Shown piece after piece: positions 38,201 to 50,200 of a DNA stretch of 64,000 nucleotides. Both the position numbers and the translations under genes were made by a program. The notes under the pieces are model-generated. The model made no database searches and was not told where the DNA came from. It saw only the letters and a list, made by a program, of their open reading frames with translations. Every line of letters starts with the position of its first letter. Position 1 is the stretch's first letter. This DNA is from Mactromeris polynyma (taxonomy: Eukaryota; Mollusca; Bivalvia; Venerida; Mactridae), in assembly GCA_032209605.1 (NCBI GenBank), contig JASFXZ010000010.1, positions 15,211,385 through 15,275,384 of the forward strand, given 5' to 3'.

Positions 38201-41200
38201 TTTGTATATATGGGATCGCCAGCATGCTTTGTATATATGGGGTTGCCAGCATGGGCTCGCCAGCATGCTTTGTATAAATGGGGTCGCCAGCATGCTTTGT
38301 ATAAATGGGATCGCCAGCATGCTTTGTATAATTGGGGTCGCCAGCATGCTTTGTATAAATGGGGTCGCCAGCATGCTTTGTATAAATGGGGTCGCCAGCA
38401 TGCTTTGTATAAATGGGGTCGCCAGCATGCTTTGTATAAATGGGATCGCCAGCATGCTTTGTATAAATGGGGTCGCCAGCATGCTTTGTATAAATGGGGT
38501 CGCCAGCATGCGTTGTATAAATGGGGTCGCCAGCATGCTTTGTATATATGGTGTCGCCAGCATGGGCTCGCCAGCATGCTTTGTATATATGGGGTCGCCA
38601 GCATGGGCTCGCCAGCATGCTTTGTATAAATGGGGTCGCCAGCATGCTTTGTATAAATGGGGTCGCCAGCATGCTTTGAATAAATGGGGTCGCCAGCATG
38701 CTTTGTATAAATGGGGTCGCCAGCATGCTTTGTATAAATGGGGTCGCCAGCATGCTTTGTATAAATGGGGTCGCCAGCATGCTTTGTATATATGGCGTCG
38801 CCAGCATGGGCTCACCAGCATGCTTTGTATATATGGTGTCGCCAGCATGCTTTGTATATATGGCGTCGCCAGCATGGGCTCGCCAGCATGCTTTGTATAA
38901 ATGGGGTCGCCAGCATGCTTTGTATATATGGGGTTGCCAGCATGGGCTCGCCAGCATGCTTTTTATAAATGGGATCGCCAGCATGCTTTGTATAATTGGG
39001 GTCGCCAGCATGCTTTGTATAAATGGGGTCGCCAGCATGCGTTGTATAAATGGGGTCGCAAGCATGCTTTGTATAAATGGGATCGCCAGCATGCTTTGTA
39101 TATATGGGGTCGCCAGCATGCTTTGTATATATGGGATCGCCAGCATGCTTTGTATATATGGCGTCGCCAGCATGGGCTCACCAGCATGCTTTGTATATAT
39201 GGTGTCGCCAGCATGCTTTGTATATATGGCGTCGCCAGCATGGGCTCACCAGCATGCTTTGTATATATGGTGTCGCCAGCATGCTTTGTATATATGGTGT
39301 CGCCAGCATGCTTTGTATATATGGTGTCGCCAGCATGCTTTGTATATATGGTGTCGCCAGCATGCTTTGTATATATGGTGTCGCCAGCATGCTTTGTATA
39401 TATGGTGTCGCCAGCATGCTTTGTATATATGGTGTCGCCAGCATGCTTTGTATATATGGTGTCGCCAGCATGCTTTGTATATATGGTGTCGCCAGCATGC
39501 TTTGTATATATGGGCTCGCCAGCAGCAATTCTAACTTCAATTCTAAATACTCGGTTATGGTGCGTAAGAGTAGAATAGTTGAGATTATATTTTAGAGCCA
39601 TTGAATTTAGCTTCCTAACAGGGAATAACTTTACTTGTTTCGAACCCCACATCTATATTTGTAACCATTAATTGTAGTTATGTGTAACAAGAACTCTATA
39701 CAGAAAAACCAGTGGTTGTTGATGGAATATTATATTGTCGTCTTTGTACTAATTCTGACCAACAATTGTATTACTACAGTTGATGGTTGAGTGTAACGTT
39801 AATTGATATAAGACCAAACGTTGATGAAGTTTGGTCTTATAACAATTAACGTTACTCTGATCGATAATTACATAATAACCATTTTACAAATATATGCCTA
39901 AGGCCAAACTGGTTTTTATGCCCCCACTCTGAAAAGGGGGGGGGGGGTATAGATTTACCCTTGTCCGTCTGTATGTCTGTCCGTCCGTCCGTCTGTCCGT
40001 CTGTCCGTCCGTCCGTACGTCTGTCCGTCCGTCACAAAATCTTGTGTCACTTATATCTCGAAAAGTATATGAGGCAGATTCATAAAACTTTACAGGAATG
40101 TTAACCAGCATGTGAAGTTTTGCACCTGGGGTTTCATGTTTGGCTGTGTCCAGTAAGTGCAAAGTTATGGCCTTTGACTTAGTTAAAACATAGCCTACAG
40201 AGTATGCAATCTTCTGTCACTTATATCTCCAAAAGTATATGAGCCAGAGTCATAAAACTTTGCAAAAGTGTTCACCAGCATGTGTAGTTGTGCGCCTGGG
40301 GTTTCATGTTTGACTGTGCCCAGTAAATACACAGTTATGGCCCTTGTCTTAGTTAAAACATAGCCTACATAGTATGCAATCTTGAGTCACTCATATCCCC
40401 AAAAATATATGAGCCAGTGTCATAAGACTTTACAGTTGTTTGAACGTGTCTTTCATTTCGATATCTATTCCTCGCGGCTATTACTCCTAATTCAAGCCAT
40501 GCCGTTTTATATTTTTGTTAAGCGTCCGCGTGAGCTTATGGTTTTGAGCTCTTTGAGCCAAACCGTTTAGTAAGTTTAAAAATTCGCCAATTGTTGTAAA
40601 TATTTTGTTAACGTGCATGTTTGAAAATAGTGAGTGACAACAAGTCCGTTTTTTAATGTTCTAATGTTTTGTTAAGAAACAAGTTGTTTAATGATAATTT
40701 TATCATGTTTACCTCATTAAAACATGTGAGATGATACATCGTCTACTGTCTAGCTTTGATTTTTTTCGAAACGACTTCGTGAGTTTTTTCAAATAGGTGG
40801 GTGGGTTTCGCGAACCAAGGTTGACGGCCTTAATAAAAACACAAATGACGCAAACCACATATATCATGGCCGTAAGAAAACGTTTACTTCAGAAATAACA
40901 AAGTAATGGATCTATCAATGTATATGATATAAAAATCGGAATATGAATAAACATTTGCTGTCAAGCAAATCTTCGTTTTTATATGTCTCTCTCACATGTT
41001 GGGTCTGTTCGTGAAATAAAAGGAAGTAAAACATATTTTATTTGTTGTTGATTTCTAGTCCGTGCGTGATGTTCAGGTCAGTGTGTGTCTGACACTCATC
41101 AATCTCCCCAAACAGTTTGATTGTATGTAACCAGTTCTACACGATGACTGTTGTTGAGAGTGTGTTGCTCTACAGCGATAAAGTATTGTCAATTCTAGTC

Positions 41201-44200
41201 AGTTCTTGTCACAGGATATTGTCATGAGTTATCTCCCTTTTATTTATATGGATAGATAGTACAAGTACATATAGGACCTACTGTAGAAGAATTAAAGGGA
41301 GAGCATTCCAGAAGGGATAAAGGGAGAGAACTCGCGACAATCTTCTGTGGTTCTTACTATAAGAAAAAAGATGATAATATTGTTGAAGAGAAGTTAATGA
41401 TGAAGGGAGGGCCGCTCTAGTGACACTGCTCGGTAGTTATAGCTGTCACTCCTGCTTCACTGAACATAGCAAACAGATATACAATCACCCAAAGTTCTAA
41501 CGCATCAAATTTAAATTTGATATAATTTTCTTAATTCAGTACTAAATGCTATGAAAATTCAGATTTCTGATCATATTCGATGTTAAGTGCAACCATGCGG
41601 AACGTATGATCGAATTTCGTTTTTATTGACTTGCTGCTTTAACTTGACTATCATTCACTAATTTATTTTTCTAATTTGTTTTATATTTTGTACTTCTAAA
41701 GATAATGAATTGAATCTAACTACTGTGTTGTTTATGTGAGCTTGTTACACGAGATTTCCAAGTGGCTCCAAGTAAAAAATGCAAATTTTAAAAGACTGGA
41801 AGTGAAACAGGAAGTGTCCGCACCCTTCGTCTCGACACCAGTTAAGGGGACTCGTGTAATGCTGCAAATAAGCAGAATATCCTAAACCACGGGTGCCTAG
41901 CATACCCTCAGTAAATAGATCACATTTCTTTGTTTTTAAGCATACGAAATTGAACTTTTATTAAAATTATTAGTAATTTTCTGTTAAATTTTAAACACGT
42001 TGCTGGACCTTATTCAAGCACTTTATTTTATTATCTGTGTGATTTCATTGTGCTTTTTTCTACTACAATAGCCATAAATTTCCAACCCCTCGTTCGTCTT
42101 TTCGAAATCAAGTAAACCCAAAGTGATGCGTTAGAACTTTGGGCAAGTGTATATTTTGACGGATGTCCTGTTTCAATCTTGTATGTTATGTTGAGTTTAA
42201 CAGTCTTCTTGTTTGAGGCTAAGTTGGTTGATAAAAAGCTCGACTTTCTGTCTTCCTAGAGAGCTCTACCAAAGCTGTTACTTATTCAAACAATGGTTAA
42301 AGGACTAAACTGTGAAATATTTTCTGTTTTGGTGTTGTCTGCAACAACTGTTGTTTCATGATCAATGTTAGACAATGCTTATGGCAAATTGTCGGTCATA
42401 TGTACAATTTGTAATACACACGTGACAAATATAACTTCTTTCACGAGTCAACAGTCATTTTAGAATTTACAATCAGACCTCGCTTATTCGACAACCTTTT
42501 ATCCGAATACTCGGTATCATCCGAAATAAATACAAGGCCCCGATGTATCTTCTTACCCCAAGTTGAATTGAACTGGGCTATTCGAAACCATGTATTTTTC
42601 GAAATAAAATTTCGGACCCGATGATTCGAATGAACGAGGTCCGACTGTATCTACTGCACTTTTAGTTTATACACTCTGACCTGTGATAATCAAGTCCCTC
42701 CCCTTCACTTAACTTTGAGTGTAGCTCCGCCTCTCCAGATGTAGCACTACAAACTTCAAAAGAAAGTTACCGAAACTATGATACACAATTTAAATATTTT
42801 TTATCAACTTTTGTATTTGCAGATATTCGTGGTAGAGACCGAGCATGCTGTAACTCAGCCAGCAGATGTTTTAATGATGTGAAAGGTGTGGTGGACGAGT
42901 TGGACAATGCTGAACCAGGATCCTTCAGTCTTATGTCAGCTTGCAGGTAATTGCGTGCAAGCTAATTATTCACTGTTTTCCTCTTTATTTAACCTCAATA
43001 TTAAGATCACCTCAATAGGAAAACCAGTTTTCAAAGGTCCTAAAAGTGATCTTGTCATCATGAGGTTTTACTGTATATTGATTAGTTGCACAGAAATTAC
43101 AAATTTTAACAAATGTTTTAGTTTTGAGAATTTAAATAGACCTACAAAGTCATATCCGCGTCTTAAAACCACACAATGTTATTTACATGATATTGGCATG
43201 ACCCTATCGTTGTGAAACATTCGTCAGAATTTGATTATTTGGTGCACAGGTTTGATACTGTAATTTATAATCCAAATGTTTTAAAATTTGCAGAACTCTT
43301 AAACAGCGAAAGGAACTGTAAAATAAGAAGATAATCATTTATTTTTATACAGGTTTTGAATTGAGATCGCAAATATATTTCTTATAATAATCCCAATTCT
43401 TCCCATTATCAACTATCATCTAATTTCTGTTATTTATCAATTAAAATACCATTTTTAAAAAAAAGTAAATACACGTGTATGTTATACATGCATGTACGTA
43501 ATTATGTTTGTAAACTTTACTCATAGAATTTAGAACAATATGTATTGTAAATCATCATTGACGTGTTGTATTTATTGTACGACGGTACTTCAAAACTTTT
43601 GTTACTAACGAGGTTCCATACTTTAAATCACCGTTTTGCTTCTGAATAACTCTATTGAAATATATTAGCCTATAACCTCTACCTCCATAAACACGAACAT
43701 TTCGTGCAAATTGATTAAATAAGGAAAACGTTATTCAATTTTGAAATAGTATCATTCATATACACTGGTCAGTATTTGGAGTGTACAATGAAGATAGAAT
43801 TGAAACTTGAAATGCGGGCTTATATAAAAAGGCCGTGCTGCGTTGTCCATTCCACCAAAACAGGTCTATGATGAATTGAATGATATATATGAGTCTTCTG
43901 CGATATCATATATGACAGTTCGCAGATGGAAAAAGAAATTTAAATCTGAAATATCTCGTGTCAAAGATGGCCATCGAAGTGGTCGACCAAAGACATCTGT
44001 GACTAAAAATAATGTGACTTCTGTGGAGGAGATGTATGAAGAAGACGGGCGATATACAGTAGAATATATTGCTAGCAGAGTAGGGATCTCAGAAGGGAGT
44101 GTCTATACCATTCTAACCAAGGAGTGGGGACTGAAAAAAAATTTTGCGCAATGATTGCCTCATTTGTTGTCCAAAGATCCGAAAACGGCACGCATAGACT

Positions 44201-47200
44201 TTTTTTGAAAAAGTTTAAAAATTGTGATAATCGTATAATTTCCAACTTGTTATCGGGAGACGAGACTTGGGTCTACATGTTTGAACGGGAGACGAGACTT
44301 GGGTCTACATGTTTGAACGGGAGACGAGACTTGGGTCTACATGTTTGAACGGGAGACGAGACTTGGGTCTACATGTTTGAACGGGAGACGAGACTTGGGT
44401 CTACATGTTTGAACGGGAGACGAGACTTGAGTCTACATGTTTGAACGGGAGACGAGACTTGAGTCTACATGTTTGAACCCCAAAGAAGGGCTGATAATAT
44501 ACAGTGGAAATGTTAACATCATAAACGCCCAGTTGTGGCAAAAAGACAAAAAAAAAGCGCAAAAGAGGTTTTATACACAATCATCTTCAATTCCTGTGGC
44601 CCAGTGATACAGATTCCATCAAAGGCGGGAAAATCTATAACAGGACGATATTACAGACATGCAGTGTTGAAGAGAATTTTAAAAAATATATCAAAAGAAG
44701 CGCCCAAGCACAGGTTTAAAGGGCATTTTCCTGTTGCATGATAATGCCCCGGCCCATAAATGCAAGGATGTGGTGTCATTTCTTGACAAAGATAAAGTGA
44801 ATGTCCTTCAACATCCGCCTTATTCTGCTGATTTAAGTCCTTGTGACTTTTTTCTATTTCCCCGGCTCAAAAAAATGCTTTCGGGCGAAGATATGAAAAA
44901 ATGCCCTTGGAAGTGCAATTCACCAGTGCTTGAAGCAGATTCCAAGGGCAGACTACTCTGCCGCTTTTAGACAGTGGATATCACGATTACAAACAATGTA
45001 TTTCTGTACAGGGGGAATATTTTGAAGGGCTGCAATAGAGTGATTTTGCGTAATTATTGTTGTTTTTATTTTATTTACCATATAACCGAACTTTTTGAAG
45101 TACCCTCATATGTATTCATGTGGAATGATGGGCTCTTTGCCTTTTTCTGACTAATCTTATCTATCTATCTTCAAAAATAGACCAAAAAAATTCATTTGTA
45201 AATCGATGAATGCATAATTTGCCACCAAACAACCCGTCTGCTTTAGTATAATGATAATACATGTATATCGCCAAGTTCACACTAGTTAAAACTGTCATTC
45301 AAGCAGATGTTGCGCTGTCAAAACACTCGAGGTTCCCATCAGGGGTCAGACGCCCTACGCCTCGAGCATTAGGCCTCCCCAAAAACACGCATATTCTATG
45401 TTTTGTAAATATGTGTGCACACCGATGGCTGATTTACTCTATAGACTAAACCGCTATTCGTACTTGACTGTACTTTTGTGTAGCTTGTAATTTTTACCAA
45501 TCAATATAAAAACATATCAACAACGTTATGTTTGATTGGCCCCTAGCGCAGTTGGTTAAGTTGCAGTTCATATGTTTCGTTTGATATTTTTGCGTGGGTT
45601 CGAATCCCAGCATTTGCTTAATCATTATTTTGTTTAAGTTCGCTCTGTCAAGATAAACATACAACAAAATAAACATTAATGAAAAAGCAATATTTGGAAT
45701 AAATGTAAAATATATTGATCTATAATCATATATATAATAATAAATTCTTTATATTCAGAATGTAACATATTAAGGTCAACGATAAATAGTACATCTTATT
45801 TCCAATATGGCCTTCTATTAACAAGATAAACACGCACAAACAAACAAGAATTCACACACGCACACACACACATAAACAAGCATTCACACACACATACACA
45901 CACACACAAACAATAAATTGTACAAGTACATCATGTATTCACATCTGGATGTAAATAAGATTATTAAAAACTACAAAAGTTAAGATGATCTGAAAATAAA
46001 AATAAAATAAAACAACAACAGACGCCTCACATAAGACACATACGTATATACAAGAATGAAATATTATTGATTAAGCATTAAATAGTTCCTATATTTTTTT
46101 AATGTTTCTGTATTAGATAGACACCGTATATTAACAGGAATTGAACAATAATATATATCATTCTTCGAATACAATATGATAATAAAGTTATTGGGGGGCA
46201 GTACTTAATTAGGTTCGAACTCACAACCTATATAAAAAGTCGATGCTTCTAAACAGTACACTAACCATTGTGCTGCCAAGGAGAAAATGTCGTTAATTGT
46301 TAATTTATATTAATAATCTGTAGGAAATTTTCCGTTAAAGGTTTTTCAAATACCGTTTCAACCTTTGCAAATGAACTCGTACAAATGTTATTTTTCGAAG
46401 GTCGTTGTACATCTGTACCAGAAACGTCATTCACTCTTTGTTTTTCGGCGCAGTCGTACTAACATGGCTTTGCTATTTGCATATCAGTGTTGTGTAAACC
46501 AATCAAATCTTACGTTAACCGCTAAGACAACTTCTCTTCAACCGAATAACGTTTGTAACCTTGACGTGGATACGTTAACATTTGGATAAGGGGGTTCGTT
46601 ACCTTACCGAGCTCCACTGAATTTCTGTGAATGTACCGATTGACCAGTAATGTAACATCTTGGCTATTGTTTTATGTTGCACAACAAAGCTTAACCTGTC
46701 GATTGCTACTTATGTGCTTGCATCAGATTGCGCCGACCAACTTTTTTCAAGATATTTCTTGTTTACTATTTTGCAGAAAGGTTAATTCTGAATTAAAGAG
46801 AGATAAAATTTGTGTACAGAGATCGTTATCTCGTTGTGGAGGCCCCGATAGAGTTCTACTACAGAGAAGATTCAATAATCGTGTTGATACATTATATGAC
46901 CAGTTTTACAAACACTGCAGTAAGGATACTGGCAGAACAATCAGGCCAACACCACCACCGACAACACAAACTCCAATAGCTACCGATGTTGGCATATCTT
47001 TAACCGCAGGTAACTCAATGCATATTTTAAGTGATACTACTTTTAAGTTTTTTTAGGCGCTTTTGCGTTTCATTACATCATCGTCAACCGGATGGTCTAC
47101 TCGAAGTACTGCCATATTCATCGTCTCAAAAAAATAGTACAAATAAAGTCCTCTGATTTTATTATATATTTGATGAGTATAATGGCTGATTAGTCAGGGA

Positions 47201-50200
47201 TATATCAATTGAAGAATGGCGGGTGTCTTGATATAAACGGCTTTTCTGGATTATTTGAGTCATTTTGGCGAATGGGTTTACCGGAATAGTCGCGTATTAA
47301 TTTCTAATACGATAATATGGAAAACGTGAAGTCTTGCATTGGAAGCGCCTCCAATGACCTTCAGTCCTTTGATTTAATATTACAAACAAACATGGTAATT
47401 CAAATTAAAGGTAGATAGTCTTACTTTTGTCAAATGCTAAGTTTTTTTTTTTGAAAAAGAGGCATTTTATGGCCGTCATACAGACGTACGGTAACAAACA
47501 CTGCATTGTAAGCTTCTTAAAAGGTTCCTGGAACTGCAAAACACACATGGTACTTCTATGCATGTGCTAACTCCTCGGGTTAGTCAAAATGGAAAATATC
47601 TGTATCGGACACTTGTCTTTGTTGTTTTGAGAAACATTAAGCAAAGTGACACAGCAGTGTTATCAAGTACACATGCATTCATGGATTTACCATTTATTTT
47701 CTCATATTTATTACTAAGTTTGTTTTGTCAAAAACAAACAAGACTGTACCTTTAGTTCCTTAAAATTCACTTGTCGAAATAACCAAATAAAAGATAAAAC
47801 ACCACAAAATTTTAAATAAAGACTACTCACTTTATGTTATACAGTTTTCTTTCAAATTTGTTTCGCAATGGTAGCAATGTGTTTTGTTATTGCTTCAAAA
47901 GAATGTTTATTATAAAATAATTCTGCACCCGTTTTAAGCGAATTCCGGATTTGTCATAATTTTATATAGTTAACAGTGGAAAAAGAATGTGTATGTTACG
48001 ATTCCAGTTTTTAGTCACCGGACCGCATTATTTACACATCATTCATAACTTTAAAATCTGACTTTTATTTGGAACAGGTGTCACAACAAAGCCAGTGACG
48101 TCAACCAGTCATGGAGGGGTACACATACCACTTTCGAAAATTCCAGGCTGGGAAAAACCTGGTGATTTTTCGCCCATAACACCCCATGATCACAGTACTC
48201 ATGACCATAATCGTAACATTGTTTATGATTCTAACGCAAGTTCCGGTTCCGGTGCAGTACTCGCAGGGGCGATAACTGGAGGTATTGTCTTGATGATTGT
48301 ACTTATCGTGGGGTTAGTGTTTTGGTGCAAAAGCAGACGCGCAAAGTAAGTCCTATTTAGCTATCTACATTTACTATTTCTCGGCACAGTTGGTATTTCA
48401 TTATTAATGTCATTGTTCATATTGTTCATTTTACGAGTGTGTGTAGCTTTGTAGATCACTTATTCACGAAAGCAAGGAAATGTATGTACAATAAAACCTC
48501 AAAAATGCGACCAACCTCGGGTCCCTTGTAAGCTGGTCTTATTGTTGAGGTGGTCTTTAAGTGAGGTTTTATTGTACGTTGTAAGACAAATATCTATAGT
48601 CAACCGAGATGATATTACACATATGTTTCTTTTGGATATGTGTTCATATGTATATGAATTGTATTAATGTTTCATGTTTATTTGTAAATATGTGGTGTGA
48701 TAGGCAGATTGCCTTACTTCCGTTAATAAACTAAACTAAACATATCCTCTGTATTGAAAGTTCTTTTATATACCACCGTATGGGAAACTGTCGGCGGCTC
48801 GTGGAAGAACGCTTTGAACTCGGTAGAAAAAACTGGGAACACTTGTTAAGTGACAGGAGATTATCACGAGTTCTCGCTCATTATCCCATCTAGAGTACTC
48901 TTCCTTTATCCCTTATATAGTATAAGAATGCGTATATATTCATATACAACAGAAGAGATAAAGGGAGATAACGCATGACAATCTCCTGTGGGTTAAGTCA
49001 ACTGACTGTCGAACTTAATCACAATATCATTGAACTTATCGATCTACGAGTCATATACTTATCATTTAAAGAGGTATCTGGCCCATATGAACGTAACATA
49101 TTTGCACTGACTTCGTCCAGTGTTGTTCTTACATTTTATAGGAACAATTGCAATCTGAGACCAACTAGCACAATCTTGTTTTATCATGTTACGCACGGAC
49201 AAACTTGTAACAACCCCGCTCGTTAAAAATGAAAGTTTTTTTTTAATGTATAGATGTTACAAACTTATCGACAAATACAGAGCACTGCATTATTAGTGTA
49301 TACTTTGATATCATCGTCAACCGGATGGTCTACTCGAAGTACCGCCATATTCATCGTCTCAAGAAAATAGTTCATGTAAAGTCCTCTGATTTTATTATGT
49401 ATTTGATGAGTATAATGGCTGATTTGTCAGGGATATATCAATTGTGGAATGTTGGGGTCTTGATATAAACGGCTTTTCTGGATCATGTGTGTCATTTTTG
49501 GCGAATGGGTTTACCGGAATAGTCGCGTATTAATTTTGAATACGTTATATGGAAAACGTGCAGTCTTGCCTTTGAAGCGCCTCCCAGGTCCTTCAGTCCT
49601 TTGATTTAATATTACAAAAAACGTGGTAATTCAAAGTAAAGGTAGATAGTCTTATTTTTGTCGTCAACAATTATATTCTTAGCGCATCATGTATTGAAAA
49701 ACTAAAACCTGTCGTTTAAGCTTGATGCTGTAAATTTTAAGTTTGATGTACCTCATACGACTCACGGTGTTTTACTGATTTGTAAAACAAATTCACACTA
49801 TCAATATTTTTCAGAAATGGTTCCAACGGATCTATGGACAGTGCAGGCATATTTTTTCAGAAGAGACCAAACATGTTCTCCACAGAGCGACCACGTGGTC
49901 AGAACAACAATAAACACCCACTACATAGACAAGAATCAGCCATATATGCAGAAATTGATGAAGCTATGGTACGTACACATTAAACAGTAAAACAAAAACC
50001 ATGGAAATTTTAAGTCATGGACAGCAAGAAGGTCGAATGTTAGAATATTCGAATATTCGTTCCTTATCACTGTTTGTGACTGTGGATGTGTATTCATATA
50101 TTGACTAGACACATGGCTCTTGTACATTGTTTGTGACTGTGGATGTGTATTCATATATTGACTAGACACATGGCTCTTGTACATTGTTTGTGACTGTGGA

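Larger units (their letters stand above)
43578..45110 (+). mobile_element. Mariner-like element containing its own minisatellite
   Basis: Left end TACGACGGTACTTCAAAAC (43578) and right end GAAGTACCCTCATA (to 45110) are inverted copies, with TA at both borders. The body holds a dead transposase interrupted by a 31-bp tandem array (44246-44477), which accounts for the greater length (1.5 kb). Confidence 0.88.

Noticed and set aside
37891..39652. Many overlapping 120-335 aa frames in all six frames
   Set aside because: Product of the 27-bp array; no credible splice sites, domains or non-repeat coding flank.
45539..45611. Functional tRNA gene
   Set aside because: A and B boxes are present but the acceptor stem does not pair and no anticodon arm can be drawn confidently.
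46631..46776. N-terminal extension of the exon at 46777 from an upstream ATG
   Set aside because: The extension lies in a dispersed repeat and is not conserved in frame in the other copy; kept only as a possibility in the findings.
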